DNA of 47,156 nt from an uncultured Roseburia sp. Lineage in GTDB: Bacteria; Bacillota; Clostridia; Lachnospirales; Lachnospiraceae. The notes under the pieces were generated by a model. That model was not told the DNA's origin, did no database searches, and saw only the letters and a list, made by a program, of their open reading frames with translations. Below are positions 34,534 to 42,324 of this stretch, piece by piece. Position 1 is the first letter of the stretch, and each line of letters opens with the position of its first letter. The translations under genes were made by a program, and so were the position numbers. The stretch is from the NCBI GenBank assembly GCA_900756925.1, contig CAAELX010000012.1, positions 1 to 47,156 on the forward strand, read 5' to 3'.

Positions 34534-35115
34534 ATGTCACTAGTTATTGAATTGCTATTGATCGGCATAGGCTTATCCATGGATGCCTTCGCGGTTGCCG
34601 TCTGTAAGGGCCTTGCCATGCGCAAGGTAAACAAAAAGCAGGCACTCGTAATCGGTTTATTCTTCGGAGGATTCCAGGCACTTATGCCATTCCTCGGATG
34701 GGCACTTGGTACAAGGTTTGAGAGCTATATCACCAATATCGATCACTGGATTGCTTTTATCCTGCTTGCCTTCATCGGAGGCAAAATGGTAATGGAAGCT
34801 GTCAAGCCGGAAGAGTACGACGAAATCAAACAGATGGATCCGCCGCTCGACTTAAAAGAAATGTTCATACTCGCCGTAGCCACCAGCATCGACGCCCTCG
34901 CAGTCGGCATCACCTTCGCCTTCTTACAGTACCCGATCGTGAAATCCATCACCATCATCGGCTGCACGACTTTCTGCATCTCCATTGCAGGTGTCTACGT
35001 CGGCAACTTCTTCGGAAACAAATACAAAAAGAGAGCCGAGATTGTCGGAGGTATTATCCTGATCCTCATCGGCGTGAAAATTCTGTTAGAGCACCTTGGA
35101 ATCCTGGCACTCTAA
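34534..35115 (+). CDS. mntP: MntP family Mn2+ efflux pump
   Basis: The protein has 193 residues from the ATG at 34534 (AAAAGGAGA upstream); the open frame extends 39 nt further up without a ribosome site. It has six membrane segments. The two duplicated motifs of the family, GLSMDAFAVAVCKGL near 13-27 and ATSIDALAVGITFAF near 116-130, carry the Asp residues used for metal transport. MntP exports Mn2+ to prevent its toxicity. The Mn2+ riboswitch in the leader supports the assignment independently. The gene has an unusually long leader of about 480 nt that also holds element copy 2. Confidence 0.95.
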   Translation: MSLVIELLLIGIGLSMDAFAVAVCKGLAMRKVNKKQALVIGLFFGGFQALMPFLGWALGTRFESYITNIDHWIAFILLAFIGGKMVMEAVKPEEYDEIKQMDPPLDLKEMFILAVATSIDALAVGITFAFLQYPIVKSITIIGCTTFCISIAGVYVGNFFGNKYKKRAEIVGGIILILIGVKILLEHLGILAL

Positions 35116-35137
35116 TAAGGGATGAAAGTGTCGTAAG

Positions 35138-35175
35138 AAATTCCACGTAAACACTATAATATATACGTGGAATTT
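35138..35175 (+). terminator. hairpin after mntP, possible terminator
   Basis: AAATTCCACGTA (35138-35149) pairs perfectly with TACGTGGAATTT (35164-35175). Only a short TTTAT follows, so termination would be weak. It lies 22 bp after the mntP stop. Confidence 0.45.
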
Positions 35176-35246
35176 ATAAGACAGATTTCTCCTCCTCTGA
35201 ACTAAGAAATAAAAAAAATAACAACAAATAATTTCAAACCTTAGAA

Positions 35247-35482
35247 GCGAAACTCATAAAAAACGTAGAGATGGGTGTGGAACGGGCGGTGAGCTGTAAG
35301 AAAACCTTGGGGAGCCGCCGGTCCTTAGTTCCAAGCCGCGCAGAGACAGTAGTGGCTTGCCAATATTCTGTCACTGCGCGGCTGGAAACTTAGCACCGCT
35401 GCGAGCGACACGTAGCGGGAGCGTGTTCTCTTACAGCTCACCGCCCGTTCCACACCCGGCACAACCGAAAACAGAGTTTCGC
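35247..35482 (+). ncRNA. structured leader element family A, copy 3 (before the Ca2+/Na+ exchanger)
   Basis: The outer ends match the other copies (GCGAAACTC with GAGTTTCGC). The closing stem is a perfect 29-bp duplex whose sequence (5' arm GGGTGTGGAACGGG then CGGTGAGCTGTAAGA) has nothing in common with copies 1-2. The core is conserved: TGGGGAGC; CGCCGGT (35316-35322) with ACCG-CT-GCG (35395-35403); CCTTAG/CTTAGC loop; GACACG hairpin with TAGCGGGAG loop. The outermost core pair is flipped from G-C to C35316-G35403. The capping hairpin is replaced by a longer, unrelated one (AGCCGCGCAG paired with CTGCGCGGCT). It ends 30 nt before the start codon. Confidence 0.6.
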
Positions 35483-35512
35483 CCCCAGATAAAGAAAGAG
35501 AGGAACAAAAAA

Positions 35513-36481
35513 ATGGAACTTTTAAAATCAGCTATAATCCTGGTGATTGGCTTCGTCCTTCTGATCAAGGGCGCCGATTTCTTCGTAGAAGGAAGCTCAT
35601 CCGTAGCCAAAAAATTCAACGTCCCGTCCTTAATCATCGGTATGACGATCGTAGCGATGGGAACGAGTCTTCCGGAGCTTGCCGTCAGCGTGACTGCATC
35701 CATGATCGGAAACAATACCCTTGCGGTCAGCAATGTCGCCGGCTCCAACATCTTCAACCTCATGGTCGTCTGCGGAGCATGTGCGCTCTTCACACCGCTG
35801 ACCATTGAGAAAAATACCCTGCTAAAAGAATTTCCGTTTTCCATTATCTGTGCAGGGCTTTTAGTTGTGCTCGGATTTCTTGGCATGTCCCTTGGCAGAG
35901 TGGACGGAATCATCTTTCTTGTCATCTTCATTGTATATCTGTTCTGGATGATCCGCTCTGCAAAGCAGGCGAGAAACGCAGGAGATAAGCTTGAGGAAGA
36001 GGAAGAAGAGTTCATCGAGGAGGAAATCAAGATTCTTCCGATGTGGAAGTGTCTGCTCTTTATTGTTGGTGGTATGATCGCGATCAAGTTCGGCGGGGAT
36101 TTCGTCGTAGACGGAGCTTCTACAATCGCAGCGGGCTTCGGTCTCAGCCAGACGCTGATCGGTCTCACCATCGTGGCGCTCGGAACGAGCCTTCCAGAAC
36201 TTGTGACCTCCATCGTGGCGGCCAGAAAGGATGAGGTTGACATGGCACTCGGGAATGTCATCGGATCAAACATTTTCAATATACTGCTCATCCTTGGTGT
36301 TGCAGCAGTAATCAGCCCGATCACCTTCCTGATGGAGAATATCATTGATATCGTGATCTTAATCGTGATGAGCCTTGTGGTATGGATCTTTGCATGGACA
36401 TCAAAGGAAATCAATCGGAAAGAAGGTATCATGATGCTGCTTATGTATGCTGTATACATGGTTTACATCTGCATTCGGTAA
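35513..36481 (+). CDS. CaCA family calcium/sodium antiporter
   Basis: The protein has 322 residues from the ATG at 35513 (GAGAGGA upstream); the frame stays open upstream through the structured leader element and is not used. About ten membrane segments occur in two homologous halves, each with the alpha-repeat motifs: MGTSLPELAVSV and AGSNIFNLMV in the first, LGTSLPELVTSI and IGSNIFNILL in the second. A short acidic loop (KLEEEEEEFIEEE) separates the halves. These YrbG/NCX-type exchangers expel Ca2+ (or related cations) against Na+ or H+. It is the second cation exporter gene in a row after mntP, and it carries the same leader element. Confidence 0.93.
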   Translation: MELLKSAIILVIGFVLLIKGADFFVEGSSSVAKKFNVPSLIIGMTIVAMGTSLPELAVSVTASMIGNNTLAVSNVAGSNIFNLMVVCGACALFTPLTIEKNTLLKEFPFSIICAGLLVVLGFLGMSLGRVDGIIFLVIFIVYLFWMIRSAKQARNAGDKLEEEEEEFIEEEIKILPMWKCLLFIVGGMIAIKFGGDFVVDGASTIAAGFGLSQTLIGLTIVALGTSLPELVTSIVAARKDEVDMALGNVIGSNIFNILLILGVAAVISPITFLMENIIDIVILIVMSLVVWIFAWTSKEINRKEGIMMLLMYAVYMVYICIR

Positions 36482-36514
36482 AAGAAAAAAGTTACACAAC
36501 AAAAGACATCAGAT

Positions 36515-36543
36515 TGTCAATTGCCACCCGATATATTATAATA
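36515..36543 (+). promoter_or_regulatory. promoter of pfkA
   Basis: TTGTCA and consensus TATAAT are 17 bp apart. The leader of about 70 nt contains a GCCGG/CCGGC hairpin. Confidence 0.75.
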
Positions 36544-36617
36544 GACCTTAGCAATGCCGGATGGCCAAGCCTGTACCGGCAGACACGTAGAATTGATTAC
36601 AGAAAGGACTATTGCAT

Positions 36618-37691
36618 ATGAAGAGAATCGGAATGTTGACGAGCGGTGGAGACTGTCAGGCACTGAATGCAGCCATGAGAGGCGTTGTAAAGGGATTAAG
36701 CAATAATGTGGAAGAACTTGAGCTCTATGGATTTCATAATGGATATAAAGGACTGATTTACGGGGATTATCATTTGCTGACATCAGCAGACTTCTCCGGA
36801 ATCCTCACAAAGGGTGGCACGATCTTAGGTTCCTCCCGGCAGCCTTTCAAGCAGATGAGAGTGCCGGATGCAAACGGGCTTGACAAAGTCGAGGCAATGA
36901 AACAGACCTACCATAAGCTGAACTTAGATTGCCTCGTTATTCTCGGTGGTAATGGTACGCAGAAGACTGCAAATCTGCTCCGGGAAGAGGGATTGAATGT
37001 CGTCCATCTTCCGAAGACCATTGATAATGATATTTACGGAACAGATGTGACATTCGGTTTCCAGAGCGCGATTAACATTGCCACAGATGCCATAGACTGT
37101 ATTCATACAACAGCAGCTTCCCATAACAGAGTCTTTATCGTGGAAGTAATGGGACACAAAGTCGGCTGGCTGACGTTATATGCAGGAATTGCCGGTGGCG
37201 CAGATATCATTCTCCTTCCGGAAGTTCCATACGACATCAACAAGGTGGTGGAGGCAATCAATAAGAGAACAAAGGCAGGAAAAGGCTTCACGATTCTTGC
37301 AGTGGCAGAAGGGGCGATTTCAAAAGAAGATTCCTCCCTTACGAAGAAGGCTTACAAGGCAAAAGTGGCAGACCGCAAATATCCTTCCGTTTCCTACGAG
37401 ATCGCAGACCAGATCTACGAGGCAGCAGGTGTGGAAGTGCGTGTGACGGTTCCGGGACATACCCAGCGTGGCGGAAGCCCATGCCCATATGACAGAGTGC
37501 TCTGCACAAGACTAGGCTCTGCTGCGGCAAAGGCAATTATGGATGAAGATTACGGATGCATGATCGCCATGATCAACGGACAGACGAAGCGCGTTCCATT
37601 AGCGGATGTTGCCGGAAAGCTGAAGATGGTAGATCCGAATTGTCAGATGATTAAGGAAGCCAAGAGAATCGGTATCAGCTTCGGTGATTAG
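36618..37691 (+). CDS. pfkA: 6-phosphofructokinase
   Basis: The protein has 357 residues from the ATG at 36618 (AAAGGA upstream). It has the N-terminal MKRIGMLTSGGDCQALNAAM, phosphoryl-donor motif GGNGT at 110-114, catalytic PKTIDNDIYGTD at 132 on, MGHKVGWL near 178 and PGHTQRGGSPCPYDR near 282. It phosphorylates fructose 6-phosphate in glycolysis. Two positions decide the donor: the Gly of GGNGT favours ATP, while Lys133 before TIDND is shared with PPi- or mixed-substrate enzymes. The usual Asp of GGDG is Asn here. It is therefore probably an ATP-using member of the long or mixed clade. It is transcribed alone from a strong promoter. Confidence 0.9.
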   Translation: MKRIGMLTSGGDCQALNAAMRGVVKGLSNNVEELELYGFHNGYKGLIYGDYHLLTSADFSGILTKGGTILGSSRQPFKQMRVPDANGLDKVEAMKQTYHKLNLDCLVILGGNGTQKTANLLREEGLNVVHLPKTIDNDIYGTDVTFGFQSAINIATDAIDCIHTTAASHNRVFIVEVMGHKVGWLTLYAGIAGGADIILLPEVPYDINKVVEAINKRTKAGKGFTILAVAEGAISKEDSSLTKKAYKAKVADRKYPSVSYEIADQIYEAAGVEVRVTVPGHTQRGGSPCPYDRVLCTRLGSAAAKAIMDEDYGCMIAMINGQTKRVPLADVAGKLKMVDPNCQMIKEAKRIGISFGD

Positions 37692-37719
37692 AATTTTTGG
37701 AAAAAGAGAGAAGAAAGAA

Positions 37720-37754
37720 ACTGCCCGGCGTAGTGACATACTGCGCCGGGCAGT
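37720..37754 (+). promoter_or_regulatory. strong hairpin just before the dnaX ribosome site
   Basis: ACTGCCCGGCG (37720-37730) pairs perfectly with CGCCGGGCAGT (37744-37754); the AGGAGG ribosome site begins 3-4 nt later. There is no T-run, so it is not a standard terminator for pfkA. It could protect the dnaX mRNA end or act in translational control. Confidence 0.55.
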
Positions 37755-37772
37755 GTCAGGAGGAGACAGACT

Positions 37773-39344
37773 ATGTCATACACGGCGTTGTACCGGAAAT
37801 TCCGACCGCAGGAATTTGAGGACGTAAAGGGACAGGATCATATCGTAACGACGTTGAAGAACCAGATAAAAGCGGACCGCATCGGACATGCCTACCTGTT
37901 CTGCGGTACAAGGGGAACCGGTAAGACGACAATCGCAAAGATTTTTGCCAAAGCGGTGAACTGTGAACATCCGGTGGACGGAAGCCCATGTGGGGAATGT
38001 CCGAGCTGTCGTGCGATCGCAGCGGGAAGTTCCATGAATGTCATCGAGATTGATGCGGCATCGAACAACGGTGTTGATAATATCCGACAGATCCGGGAAG
38101 AGGTGGAATACCGTCCAACCGAGGGCAGATACAAGGTCTACATCATCGACGAGGTTCATATGCTTTCCATAGGAGCCTTTAATGCACTGTTAAAAACGCT
38201 CGAGGAACCGCCGTCTTATGTGATTTTTATTTTGGCAACGACGGAGGCGCATAAGATTCCGATTACAATCCTGTCGCGCTGCCAGCGCTACGATTTCCGT
38301 AGAATTTCAATCGACACGATCGCAGGAAGACTGCAGGATCTGATGGAGCAGGAGGGCGTTTCCGTGGAGGAGCGTGCGATCCGCTACATTGCGAAGGCGG
38401 CAGACGGCTCCATGCGTGATGCATTAAGTCTTTTAGATCAGTGCATTGCCTTTTATCTGGGACAGGAGCTGACCTATGAGAAGGTGCTTGAGACGCTCGG
38501 CGCAGTGGACACGGAAGTGTTCAGCAGGCTGTTACGTGCCATCCTTGAGAAGAATGTGACAGGGGCGATTGGTATTGTGGATGAGATGGTGATCGAGGGG
38601 CGCGAGATGGGACAGTTCGTGACCGATTTCACCTGGTATCTGCGCAATCTGCTGCTTGTCCAGAGTTCAGACGATATGGAGGATGTACTCGACATTTCTG
38701 CAGATAATCTGGCGCTGTTAAAAGAGGAAGCGCAGATGGTAGACCCGGAAGTGCTGATGCGTTATATCCGCATTTTCTCAGAGCTTGGCAATCAGATCAA
38801 ATATGCGGCACAGAAACGGATTTTAATCGAAATTCACATTATAAAATTATGTAAACCAGAGATGGAACAGGATTACCAATCGTTAATCGACCGCGTAGAC
38901 AGCCTGGAGAAGAAGTTAGAAAAAGGTGTGGTTGTCACACAGGCAGGCAGTCCCAGGCAGGGCAGCAACATAAATCCGGCAGAGGAAGTGAAGAAGATGG
39001 AACTTCCGAAAGCAATCCCGGAGGATATCAAACAGGTTATTGCAGGCTGGCAGGGGATGCTATCGCAGCTTACGGGCATCAGCAAAACCTATCTGAAAAA
39101 AGCGTTGCCATCGCTTGGACCAAACGGCAGCCTTCTGCTTGTATTCGAGGATCCGAACGCCTATTCCTATATTGTAGAGAACCGTTCCGACTGTCAGGAT
39201 AATCTTCGGATGATGATTGCAGAGCGCATCGGAAAAGAAGTGGAGATTCAGGTGAAGCAGAACGAGACCGGTCATCCGAGCGGCGAGGTATATCCGGATT
39301 TAAGGGATCTGATCAATTTTGAGATCGAAGAGGATGATTTTTAA
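37773..39344 (+). CDS. dnaX: DNA polymerase III subunits gamma/tau
   Basis: This 523-residue clamp-loader ATPase has Walker A GTRGTGKTTIAK near 45, a zinc module formed by cysteines in CEHPVDGSPCGECPSC, Walker B IIDEVHML near 127, sensor 1 LATTEAHKIP near 150 and arginine-finger SRC near 169. The C-terminal part beyond about 370 is the poorly conserved tau region. No slippery A-run producing a short gamma form was noticed. It begins the conserved dnaX-ybaB-recR group, with ybaB 122 bp downstream. AGGAGG lies about 10 nt before the ATG. Confidence 0.95.
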   Translation: MSYTALYRKFRPQEFEDVKGQDHIVTTLKNQIKADRIGHAYLFCGTRGTGKTTIAKIFAKAVNCEHPVDGSPCGECPSCRAIAAGSSMNVIEIDAASNNGVDNIRQIREEVEYRPTEGRYKVYIIDEVHMLSIGAFNALLKTLEEPPSYVIFILATTEAHKIPITILSRCQRYDFRRISIDTIAGRLQDLMEQEGVSVEERAIRYIAKAADGSMRDALSLLDQCIAFYLGQELTYEKVLETLGAVDTEVFSRLLRAILEKNVTGAIGIVDEMVIEGREMGQFVTDFTWYLRNLLLVQSSDDMEDVLDISADNLALLKEEAQMVDPEVLMRYIRIFSELGNQIKYAAQKRILIEIHIIKLCKPEMEQDYQSLIDRVDSLEKKLEKGVVVTQAGSPRQGSNINPAEEVKKMELPKAIPEDIKQVIAGWQGMLSQLTGISKTYLKKALPSLGPNGSLLLVFEDPNAYSYIVENRSDCQDNLRMMIAERIGKEVEIQVKQNETGHPSGEVYPDLRDLINFEIEEDDF

Positions 39345-39466
39345 CTGGACGGATTCAGGAAATTATATTATGATAAGAGAAGACTGCCGGGGAAACTGAC
39401 ACGGCAGAGGACGAAATAGGACAGACCAAAAGAAACAGAATTATATAACGCAACGGAGGATATAGC

Positions 39467-39820
39467 ATGGCAAAAAGAGGTGGATTCCCGGGTGGCATGC
39501 CTGGAAATATGAATAATCTGATGAAACAGGCACAGAGAATGCAGCGTCAGATGGAAGAGGCTCAGAAGGAATTAGAAGAGAAGGAAGTGACGGCAACAGC
39601 CGGCGGTGGAGCAGTAGAAGTGACTGTTTCCGGTAAGCACGAGATCACAAAGATCAAGTTATCCGAGGAAGTTGTTGACCCGGATGATATCGAGATGTTA
39701 GAGGACCTTATCATGGCAGCAGCCAACGAAGCATTCCGCAAACTCGAGGAAGAGAGCCAGAGCTCCATGGCGAAGATCACCGGAGGTATGGGCGGTCTTG
39801 GCGGCGGACTTCCATTCTAG
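39467..39820 (+). CDS. YbaB/EbfC family nucleoid-associated protein
   Basis: This 117-residue protein has a Met/Gly-rich start (GGFPGGMPGNMNNLMKQAQR), a long helix (about 20-45), then the family-typical TATAGGGAVEVTVSGKHEIT and DPDDIEMLEDLIMAAANEA, and a Gly-rich tail. YbaB dimers bind DNA and usually sit between dnaX and recR, as here. ACGGAGG precedes the ATG by 7-8 nt. A bidirectional-looking terminator follows, and an antisense gene separates it from recR. Confidence 0.93.
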   Translation: MAKRGGFPGGMPGNMNNLMKQAQRMQRQMEEAQKELEEKEVTATAGGGAVEVTVSGKHEITKIKLSEEVVDPDDIEMLEDLIMAAANEAFRKLEEESQSSMAKITGGMGGLGGGLPF

Positions 39821-39858
39821 GACAGATTCCGGATCAGAATTAGAAAAAAGCGCAGACG

Positions 39859-39910
39859 AAAAGCGTCAGTCACGGCAGTAAGTAGAACAAAACCGGGACT
39901 GACGCTTTTA
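39859..39910. terminator. bidirectional terminator between ybaB and the DUF6062 gene
   Basis: AAAAGCGTCAGTC pairs perfectly with GACTGACGCTTTT around about 25 nt, with T-rich ends on both strands. It lies between two convergent genes. Confidence 0.85.
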
Positions 39911-39930
39911 TTCATGACAACAGAGACACT

Positions 39931-40701
39931 TTAAAGTTTCGCCTTAAACACCTCATCCGCCGGATATCCGCCGGCGCATTTCTGCATTCCGCGCTGGATA
40001 CTGTCTGCGGATGTTCCCCAGTCCTTATCCTTATTGCGGTAATCGTTCTTCTCGACAAACCAGGAGACTTCCTTCTGGAGGCGGTCCATATTTTCCTGCA
40101 TCATCGGGAAGGCGGTCGCATAGAATTCCTTTTTCTGCGTATCGTTTAACTTATTCTCAGCGGTCTCGACCAGATCTCCAAAGTGTGGCAGGCAGAAGCC
40201 CTTACTTGATTCAAACAGCTGTCGGAACTCCGGATTCTTTGTATACAGGTCGAAAAATGTGTCCAGATACCGTCCGTAAATATTGCGGAAATGGTCGCAG
40301 ACATAGCAGTCGGACACTTTTTTTTCAATCCAGGTGCCAAGCGGTGTCTCGGCAGATTTTGCGGCGGTGGCATCTGTCCGTTTCATGCGTTTCAACAGGC
40401 TGGACTTTCCGGGGGTGAATTCCTTCATCTCCTTTGTGAGCTCTGCGTTTAACTTCTTCAGATGGGTGCTTAAGATCAACGCGTTTCCGAGCCGGTTACC
40501 ATAGTCGTACATCATCTTGAAATGGTGGCGGCAGAAGCCGGTCGCGTCCGTTTTTTCCCGGATATCGTCTTCCATATAGGCGGAACCTAAGATAAAAGAG
40601 ATGGCGTGCTGCTCTGCTTCACGCTCTAAATAGCAGAAAGGGCACTCGTCATTGGCGTTAAAAGCGTCCATCAGTGGGATCGTGGCAATATTTTCTTTCA
40701 T
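39931..40701 (-). CDS. DUF6062 family protein with paired cysteine motifs
   Basis: This 256-residue soluble helical protein has four Cys/His clusters in order: CPFCYLE (20-23), GFCRHH (near 56), CYVCDHF (near 132) and GFCLPHF (near 168). Two CxxC pairs and two C-x(1-2)-H sets look like a metal (Zn or Fe) site. I believe this is the DUF6062 family common in Lachnospiraceae, whose function is unknown. The C-terminus is charged and helical. It is encoded antisense between ybaB and recR, interrupting the usual dnaX-ybaB-recR order, and is divergent from recR with a gap of about 160 bp. Confidence 0.6.
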   Translation of the reverse strand: MKENIATIPLMDAFNANDECPFCYLEREAEQHAISFILGSAYMEDDIREKTDATGFCRHHFKMMYDYGNRLGNALILSTHLKKLNAELTKEMKEFTPGKSSLLKRMKRTDATAAKSAETPLGTWIEKKVSDCYVCDHFRNIYGRYLDTFFDLYTKNPEFRQLFESSKGFCLPHFGDLVETAENKLNDTQKKEFYATAFPMMQENMDRLQKEVSWFVEKNDYRNKDKDWGTSADSIQRGMQKCAGGYPADEVFKAKL

Positions 40702-40860
40702 AGCTGTTACCTTTGTCTTTCCGCATCCTGCGTGGCAAAGGCTGCAGGTGCATGTTACTTTCAGTATAAAAGGCAGTCAGAATCAAGTCAAGAAAATCAC
40801 TTGTAAAAATGGACGATATCATTTAATATTAGTTACAGTTCACAAAAAAGGAAGAGAGCG

Positions 40861-41457
40861 ATGGATTACTATAGCAGTCAGATTAACAAGTTAATACAGG
40901 AGCTGTCGGAACTCCCGGGAATCGGCGCCAAGTCGGCACAGCGCCTGGCATTTCATATCCTGAATATGCCGGTAGAGCAGGTGGAGGGGCTTTCGAATGC
41001 GATCATCGATGCGAGAAAGAATGTCCGGTACTGTAAAGAGTGCTTCACACTGACAGACGATGAGCTCTGCCCGATCTGCAAGGATGCATCGAGAAACCAT
41101 AAGACAATCATGGTTGTGGAGAATACAAGGGATCTCGCAGCTTACGAGAAGACGGGCAAATATGATGGGGTCTACCATGTGCTCCATGGCGCGATTTCAC
41201 CGATGCTTGGGATCGGACCGAACGATATCCGGCTCAAGGAACTGATGCTACGGCTTCAGAAGGATGTGGACGAGGTGATCATTGCAACGAATTCCAGCCT
41301 CGAAGGCGAGACAACGGCGATGTACATCAGCAAGCTGATCAAGCCGACCGGGATTAAGGTGACGAGAATCGCCAGCGGCGTGCCGGTAGGAGGGGATCTG
41401 GAGTATATTGATGAAGTAACACTGCTCCGCGCCCTTGAGGGACGGACTGAGTTATAG
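40861..41457 (+). CDS. recR: recombination mediator protein RecR
   Basis: This 198-residue protein has an N-terminal helix-hairpin-helix ([20 protein letters not shown]), a four-cysteine zinc finger ([16 protein letters not shown], residues 59-74), a Toprim domain starting [16 protein letters not shown] with [14 protein letters not shown], and the C-terminal [20 protein letters not shown]. It helps RecO load RecA onto SSB-coated single-stranded DNA during repair. AAGGAAGAG precedes the ATG. It begins a run with the transketolase genes 30 bp later. Confidence 0.96.
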   Translation: MDYYSSQINKLIQELSELPGIGAKSAQRLAFHILNMPVEQVEGLSNAIIDARKNVRYCKECFTLTDDELCPICKDASRNHKTIMVVENTRDLAAYEKTGKYDGVYHVLHGAISPMLGIGPNDIRLKELMLRLQKDVDEVIIATNSSLEGETTAMYISKLIKPTGIKVTRIASGVPVGGDLEYIDEVTLLRALEGRTEL

Positions 41458-41487
41458 ATAACAGAATCACAGAAAGGCAAAGGTATT

Positions 41488-42324
41488 ATGACAAATTTAG
41501 AACTGGAAAAAACCGCGAACGAGATTCGCAAAAGTATTGTAACAGCAGTACACAGTGCAAAATCCGGTCATCCGGGTGGATCTTTATCAGCAGCAGATAT
41601 TTTTACATATCTGTACTTTGAGGAGATGAACATCGATCCGAAGAACCCGAAGATGGCAGACAGAGACCGTTTTGTCCTGTCTAAGGGACATGTGGCACCT
41701 GGCTTATATTCAACGCTGGCAGAGCGTGGATATTTCCCGAAGGAGGATCTTGTCACACTGCGTCATACAGGATCTTATTTACAGGGACATCCGGATATGA
41801 AGCATATTCCAGGAGTAGATATGTCAAGTGGTTCCTTGGGACAGGGACTTTCTGTAGCAGTCGGAATGGCAGCTGTTGCAAAGTTTGATAAGAAGGACTA
41901 CCGTGTATACGCGCTTTGCGGAGACGGGGAGATCCAGGAGGGACAGATCTGGGAAGCAGCGATGTGGGCTGGCTTTAAGAAGTTAGACAACCTCGTAGTT
42001 GTTGTGGACAATAACAATCTGCAGATTGATGGAGCCATTGACGAAGTATGCTCTCCATATCCGATTGATAAGAAGTTTGAGGCATTCAATTTCCATGTGA
42101 TCAATATCAATGGCAATGATTTTGACGAGATCCGTGCTGCATTCAAAGAGGCAAGGGAGACCAAGGGAATGCCGACTGCGATCATCGCAAAGACCGTTAA
42201 GGGAAAAGGAGTTTCCTTCATGGAGAACGCATGTGACTGGCATGGAAAAGCTCCGAATGATGAGCAGTATGAAGTGGCAATGGCAGATTTAGAAAAGGCA
42301 GGTGAAGCATTATGTCAGAAATAA
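41488..42324 (+). CDS. transketolase, N-terminal (TPP-binding) subunit
   Basis: The 278 residues cover the thiamine-diphosphate domain. They include IVTAVHSAKSGHPGGSLSAA near 16, RFVLSKGHVAPGLYSTLAE near 65, DMSSGSLGQGLSVAVGMA near 112 and the TPP motif GDGEIQEGQIWEA near 147, with DNNNLQIDG completing the metal site. The other half is in the next gene, whose start overlaps this stop by 13 bp. Together they make a split transketolase of the non-oxidative pentose phosphate pathway. Confidence 0.93.
   Translation: MTNLELEKTANEIRKSIVTAVHSAKSGHPGGSLSAADIFTYLYFEEMNIDPKNPKMADRDRFVLSKGHVAPGLYSTLAERGYFPKEDLVTLRHTGSYLQGHPDMKHIPGVDMSSGSLGQGLSVAVGMAAVAKFDKKDYRVYALCGDGEIQEGQIWEAAMWAGFKKLDNLVVVVDNNNLQIDGAIDEVCSPYPIDKKFEAFNFHVININGNDFDEIRAAFKEARETKGMPTAIIAKTVKGKGVSFMENACDWHGKAPNDEQYEVAMADLEKAGEALCQK

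Noticed and set aside
28126..35482. CRISPR array suggested by repeated intergenic sequences
   Set aside because: There are only three long, self-complementary copies kilobases apart, with no regular spacers and no cas genes.
35431..36459. Open frame of 342 codons on the minus strand opposite the Ca2+/Na+ exchanger
   Set aside because: It is rich in S, T, M and P as expected from the reverse of a membrane protein gene, and it runs into the structured leader element.
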